Shown here one piece after another: positions 62,701-64,000 of a stretch of 64,000 nucleotides of DNA. The notes under the pieces were generated by a model that was given only the letters and a program-made list of their open reading frames with translations, made no database searches and was not told the origin of the DNA. The position numbers and the translations under genes are program-made. The stretch comes from Saprospiraceae bacterium (GTDB lineage Bacteria; Bacteroidota; Bacteroidia; Chitinophagales; Saprospiraceae): contig JANQPA010000129.1 of assembly GCA_028285545.1 (NCBI GenBank), forward strand, positions 46,996-110,995. Direction: 5' to 3'. Numbering within the stretch: the first letter of the stretch is position 1; each line of letters starts with the position of its first letter.

Positions 62701-64000
62701 CATTGTGGATTGGTCTGTTGACAAAACCAGCTTTGATTGTTCAACCTTGGGTACTCATATAGTCAAACTAACAGTTAGCGACCAGAGTAATAATTCCCAT
62801 TCTTGTGAGGCTAAGGTTACTGTAAAAGATGAAAACAATCCATGTAACCGTCCACCGGTGGCTGTTTGTAAAGACATTACCATTTCCCTTGATCCCTCTT
62901 GCCAGGCGAGTATTAATCCTAACCAGGTGGATGGAGGATCTTCAGATCCGGATCAAGATGAACTTATTTTAAGTCTGGATAAGAACACCTTTAGTAAAGG
63001 AACTCATTCAGTAGAATTAATCGTAAGCGATGGAGATTTATCTGCTAAATGTACTGCCAAGGTAACAGCCGAGGATGTAACTAAGCCAGTACCGGATGTG
63101 GTTTCTTTACCTGTTATTAATGTAGAATGCTCTGTGAGCCTTTCTTCTGCCCCTACAGCCACAGATAATTGTGAAGGGACTATAATAGGCACTACCAATG
63201 ATCCTATGTCCTACGCTTCCCAGGGTACCCACACCATCACCTGGTCTTTTGATGATGGAAATGGTAATGTAGCAACCCAAACACAAACTGTCATCGTTGA
63301 TGATGTTACTGCTCCCGTTCCAGATCTGAATTCTTTGCCAGATATTACTGCTGAATGCTCTGTGAGCCTTTCTTCTGCCCCTACAGCCACAGATAACTGT
63401 GAAGGGACTATAATAGGCACTACCACCGATCCTCTGTCCTACAGCATCCAGGGAACTCACATCATTACCTGGACTTTTGATGATGGCAATGGAAATTCGG
63501 TCACTCAAACCCAAACCGTTATCATTAAGGATGTCACTGCTCCGGTGCCGGATGTGGCTACTTTGCCTATTATCAATGGAAATTGTGAAGCGGGTCTGGA
63601 GCCTCCTTTTGCTACCGATAATTGTGTAGGTCAGGTTATTGGTACTACTTCTGATCCACTTTACTTTGACAAAGAAGGAATTTATACCGTTACCTGGGTC
63701 TACGATGATGGCAATGGAAATACCTCAAGTCAAGATCAAACCATTGTCATTGAGGATGATATCGCTCCAGTTCCCGATCGGAATAATTTGCCAACTCTCA
63801 GAGCTCAGTGTGGACTTACGGTTTCTACAAAGCCAACGGCTACCGATCGCTGTGTAGGGACTGTTGTTGGAACGACTTCTGATCCTTTGACTTATAATAC
63901 CCAAGGTATCCACCTCATCACCTGGACTTTTGATGATGGAAATGGAAATGTAGCAACTCAAACTCAGAGAGTGGTCATCAGAGATAATAAAGCACCGGTA
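56768..64000 (+). CDS. Giant Ig-like/HYR-repeat surface protein, 3-prime truncated by window end
   Basis: ATG 56768 opens a frame that stays open to position 64000, giving at least 2411 residues. An N-terminal hydrophobic anchor (about 8-30) is followed by an unrecognised domain to about 330. A DNRLRE-like region (GWIKWDVGSIPTDANIQS) follows, then three Ig-like domains starting near 516, 619 and 715. From about 812 to the end at least 20 modules occur: most begin with P-x-A-x-C-K-D-I-T and contain ST-DNCG and a Cys pair, and five are HYR-type with PVPD, ATDNC and TWSFDDGNGN. It is likely an exported adhesin or matrix protein, secreted by type IX or a similar route. No C-terminal signal is visible because the end is missing. 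Confidence 0.88.
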   Translation, partial: MKQLKALGLRRLMGIIIMLFLLALPFFVNYNVQNERKTKKKFTASYVTLEDHNPDYWKKDGLFGNYIREYELKEFRDRNAKHFPSESGNVAVISAGSIHYLDEQGNWQEIDTRIRESKVQGYAYENTHNGIRTWYPDETGESIEVGFDNEFLSIGSNMTLSWEDEDGNVLKRQSSTFSFPEADSNKVVYHAFFPGVDNEFEIEPDRVKNKLILKRRPTAKGNYLVLSEQLVLPKGWTVKLYEENIGKIYETKNGFDIVDNLGIPQLTVPAPEVYSVAEQKHPIEELPAKWILEQEGQVLTLKMQVEQSWLQDPNLKYPVVLDPTITRYGFEGGWVSSDRKISIFNPVQVGLSLGIIYRGWIKWDVGSIPTDANIQSVKGRFYTSGGNSILFPINVNQFSRKNFNFQGKHSPEDYYVYLSQTYDDIGSGPTYSSFSYSGHNDHTTYYPNHILDTDDLGDQAQADLQAKRRVHDDFFSVGIAAGQINCDWEDPDECSFVEFLARKSLLTVSYCAPLSIISQPTDNAFCKNGNAIFSVAVEGIDPTQNTQWQYSSNNGASWNDVVDGGSAPVISGANTPTLSLSNIPDSWDNYQFRYSNACGNNIVLSNSVTLTKALVPSLSSNPQSGGACEGGSFTFSASFSDAMNYQWQQSIDGGSTWADLSENQFYQGVTSNTLSILNIPARLNGRQFRLRAYSDCKENVSSPATLTLTLLPSIALDPDPVNIKEGESATFTADFISSTSLQWAYTDDGGATWVALNDGGGGRPISGATSNTLILSNVPLSWDGREYALRGYNNFCGPVYTNKALLTVIDCASPVATCKAITIQLDANNSARIGASDVDAGKTSYCDLKSLTVTPEVFDCSTLGDQTVVLTITNALNVTSSCEATVTVLEKTKPVPDLANLPTIEDECSVTIPSPPTATDNCGGTIVGTTDDPLTYSTQGTHTVTWSFDDGNGNVETQTQLVIIEDRTPPVVLTRDYTFQRPYPGKLALSPLMIDNGSNDNCGIKEMRIAPNETPSIFWGQMRVRLAVTDFNNNTSFQNATITVIDEIAPIALCQNITVKLNEDGLGAATAAAVDDGSYDAASGIRELSLNKSHFSCSDIGANPVVLSVTDYFYNTSTCNATIMVLDRVPPKAICKDIAIDALENGQVTITAEMLANGSTDNCGDLSFEFSDGLTERTLDCGRYIHRELIVIKDNNGNRSTCTAAVGISDDLPPVATCKDITLELDKNSQAAITADQVNNGSTDNCDIAKISLDQKDFDCNHLGDNPVVLAVTDNVGNTSICKATVTVVDELAPIAICKDITAEVGKNSTTIIKAQDLDNGSTDNCGSLSFEFTDGTNEKVIQCGDFGVAAVLIVKDDRGNQSSCTSNITVIDNTPPIAKCKDITVELDENGSGQFFDSDVDDGSTDNCQLAGPGFLPPILVGCNTKSKFSHTLTVKDISGNEHSCTAQVSVINRIAPIAICQDVTVQLDENGKANLTADQINNESMGNCGIADKSLDQNNFDCSHLGDNPVVLMVTDNEGNSSTCEATVRVVDEVAPIAICKDITVATGKNGTAIVTAQELGDGSTDNCGSLSFEFSDGTEEKVIQCGAIDLGEVIIVKDDSGNESSCTSNITVIDNTPPVVNCKDITVELDENGFGYYFNSDIDDGASDNCQLALPLYSHIPYSLTCNSLREFSRTITVKDLSGNRHSCTAQVTVVDRIAPKAICQDVTVQLNENGQATITADQINNESMDNCEIAEMSLDKTILSCEDATVTLTVKDKDGNESDCTSKIETLDEVPPQAKCKEVMTFFNKDGKSIVIPSDFDDGSFDACGQVEIGFLDGKDKIEVICGFNNSKRRVTLLVTDKSGNTSTCVTKLVVNDKIPPTVKCKDITLFLPESGAVPYDVSMIDDGSYDNCGSNGIIPEERLLTCENIGEFTDEFKFRDRAGNESSCTATVTVLDNLNPIAKCQDITIQLDVNGRADLKPDQIDMSSSDNCGIVDWSVDKTSFDCSTLGTHIVKLTVSDQSNNSHSCEAKVTVKDENNPCNRPPVAVCKDITISLDPSCQASINPNQVDGGSSDPDQDELILSLDKNTFSKGTHSVELIVSDGDLSAKCTAKVTAEDVTKPVPDVVSLPVINVECSVSLSSAPTATDNCEGTIIGTTNDPMSYASQGTHTITWSFDDGNGNVATQTQTVIVDDVTAPVPDLNSLPDITAECSVSLSSAPTATDNCEGTIIGTTTDPLSYSIQGTHIITWTFDDGNGNSVTQTQTVIIKDVTAPVPDVATLPIINGNCEAGLEPPFATDNCVGQVIGTTSDPLYFDKEGIYTVTWVYDDGNGNTSSQDQTIVIEDDIAPVPDRNNLPTLRAQCGLTVSTKPTATDRCVGTVVGTTSDPLTYNTQGIHLITWTFDDGNGNVATQTQRVVIRDNKAPV
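60419..61885 (+). repeat. Two copies of a 732-735-bp superrepeat of three modules
   Basis: Module starts recur at 60419/61151, 60659/61391 and 60908/61640, each 732 bp apart. The next copy starts at 61886 (735 bp later). Each superrepeat encodes three different modules of about 80 residues (about 244 in all). Similarity is high at DNA level, so a recent three-module duplication is likely. Confidence 0.85.
63080..63534 (+). repeat. Tandem near-identical HYR modules
   Basis: Two adjacent HYR modules of about 228 bp (76 residues) share a nearly identical stretch, for example 63126-63219 and the copy about 228 bp later, with few base changes. Further modules of the same type follow at 63535 and about 63763. 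Local duplication is recent. Confidence 0.8.

Overview
The window looks like a chromosomal segment of a member of the Bacteroidota, probably a Cytophagales-like marine or soil heterotroph. The group assignment is inferred from several things seen in the sequence: low GC content with AT-rich spacers, a type IX secretion C-terminal tail, a hybrid two-component regulator with a periplasmic propeller, several LytTR regulators, five stand-alone MacB/FtsX-type permeases, an FHS-family fucose permease, and many lipoboxes ending in Ser/Ala-Cys. I saw no tRNA, rRNA, CRISPR array, phage gene or transposase.

Region by region. 0-10.7 kb: a small protein with an N-terminal effector-associated-like domain (82-846), an NTF2-like protein, a secreted ChaN/EreA-like protein, a membrane-bound LytTR regulator, a beta-lactamase-fold hydrolase, a lipoprotein sulfatase with two accessory domains, an ArsR/DUF6428 pair with matching palindromic operators, a secreted metallo-beta-lactamase-fold protein and an AraC regulator. 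11.0-13.4 kb: the first large permease. 13.4-19.8 kb: a seven-gene minus-strand operon holding the whole non-phosphorylating L-fucose pathway: mutarotase, dehydrogenase, lactonase, fuconate dehydratase, 2-keto-3-deoxyfuconate dehydrogenase, FAH-family hydrolase and the fucose permease. The expected products are pyruvate and lactate.

20-33 kb: an acyltransferase, a frameshifted remnant of a thioredoxin-like gene, an S41 peptidase divergent from an AraC regulator, two paralogous small membrane proteins with a C-x9-C-x3-C motif, a secreted DJ-1/TPR fusion, another secreted metallo-hydrolase, a PadR-permease pair joined by an ATGA overlap, a YqhA/UPF0114 membrane protein and a polysaccharide deacetylase. 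33.6-39.4 kb: two permeases flanking an ankyrin protein. Both permeases carry TGTTC(N6)GAACA palindromes upstream. 39.8-47.2 kb: an NTF2-like protein, a LytTR response regulator, an orphan ExbD, a 14-repeat FG-GAP/VCBS type IX cargo protein, an unknown protein and a serine hydrolase.

47.5-51.9 kb: a LytS-type kinase, a LytTR response regulator and a permease in one direction. 52.0-64.0 kb: a composite inverted-repeat element, a 1413-residue hybrid sensor/AraC regulator, and a giant protein that runs off the window end (at least 2411 residues, with Ig-like domains and at least 20 HYR-like modules). The hybrid regulator gene and the giant gene share a 20-nt upstream motif, and the giant gene has an 11-bp direct repeat at 21-bp spacing, so a regulator-target relation is plausible.

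No complete new defence or mobile system is provable from this window. The best leads are the effector-associated protein at the left edge (its partners lie outside), the Cys-triad paralogs, the permeases with shared palindromes, the ATTGNN hexamer arrays and the regulator/giant-adhesin locus.
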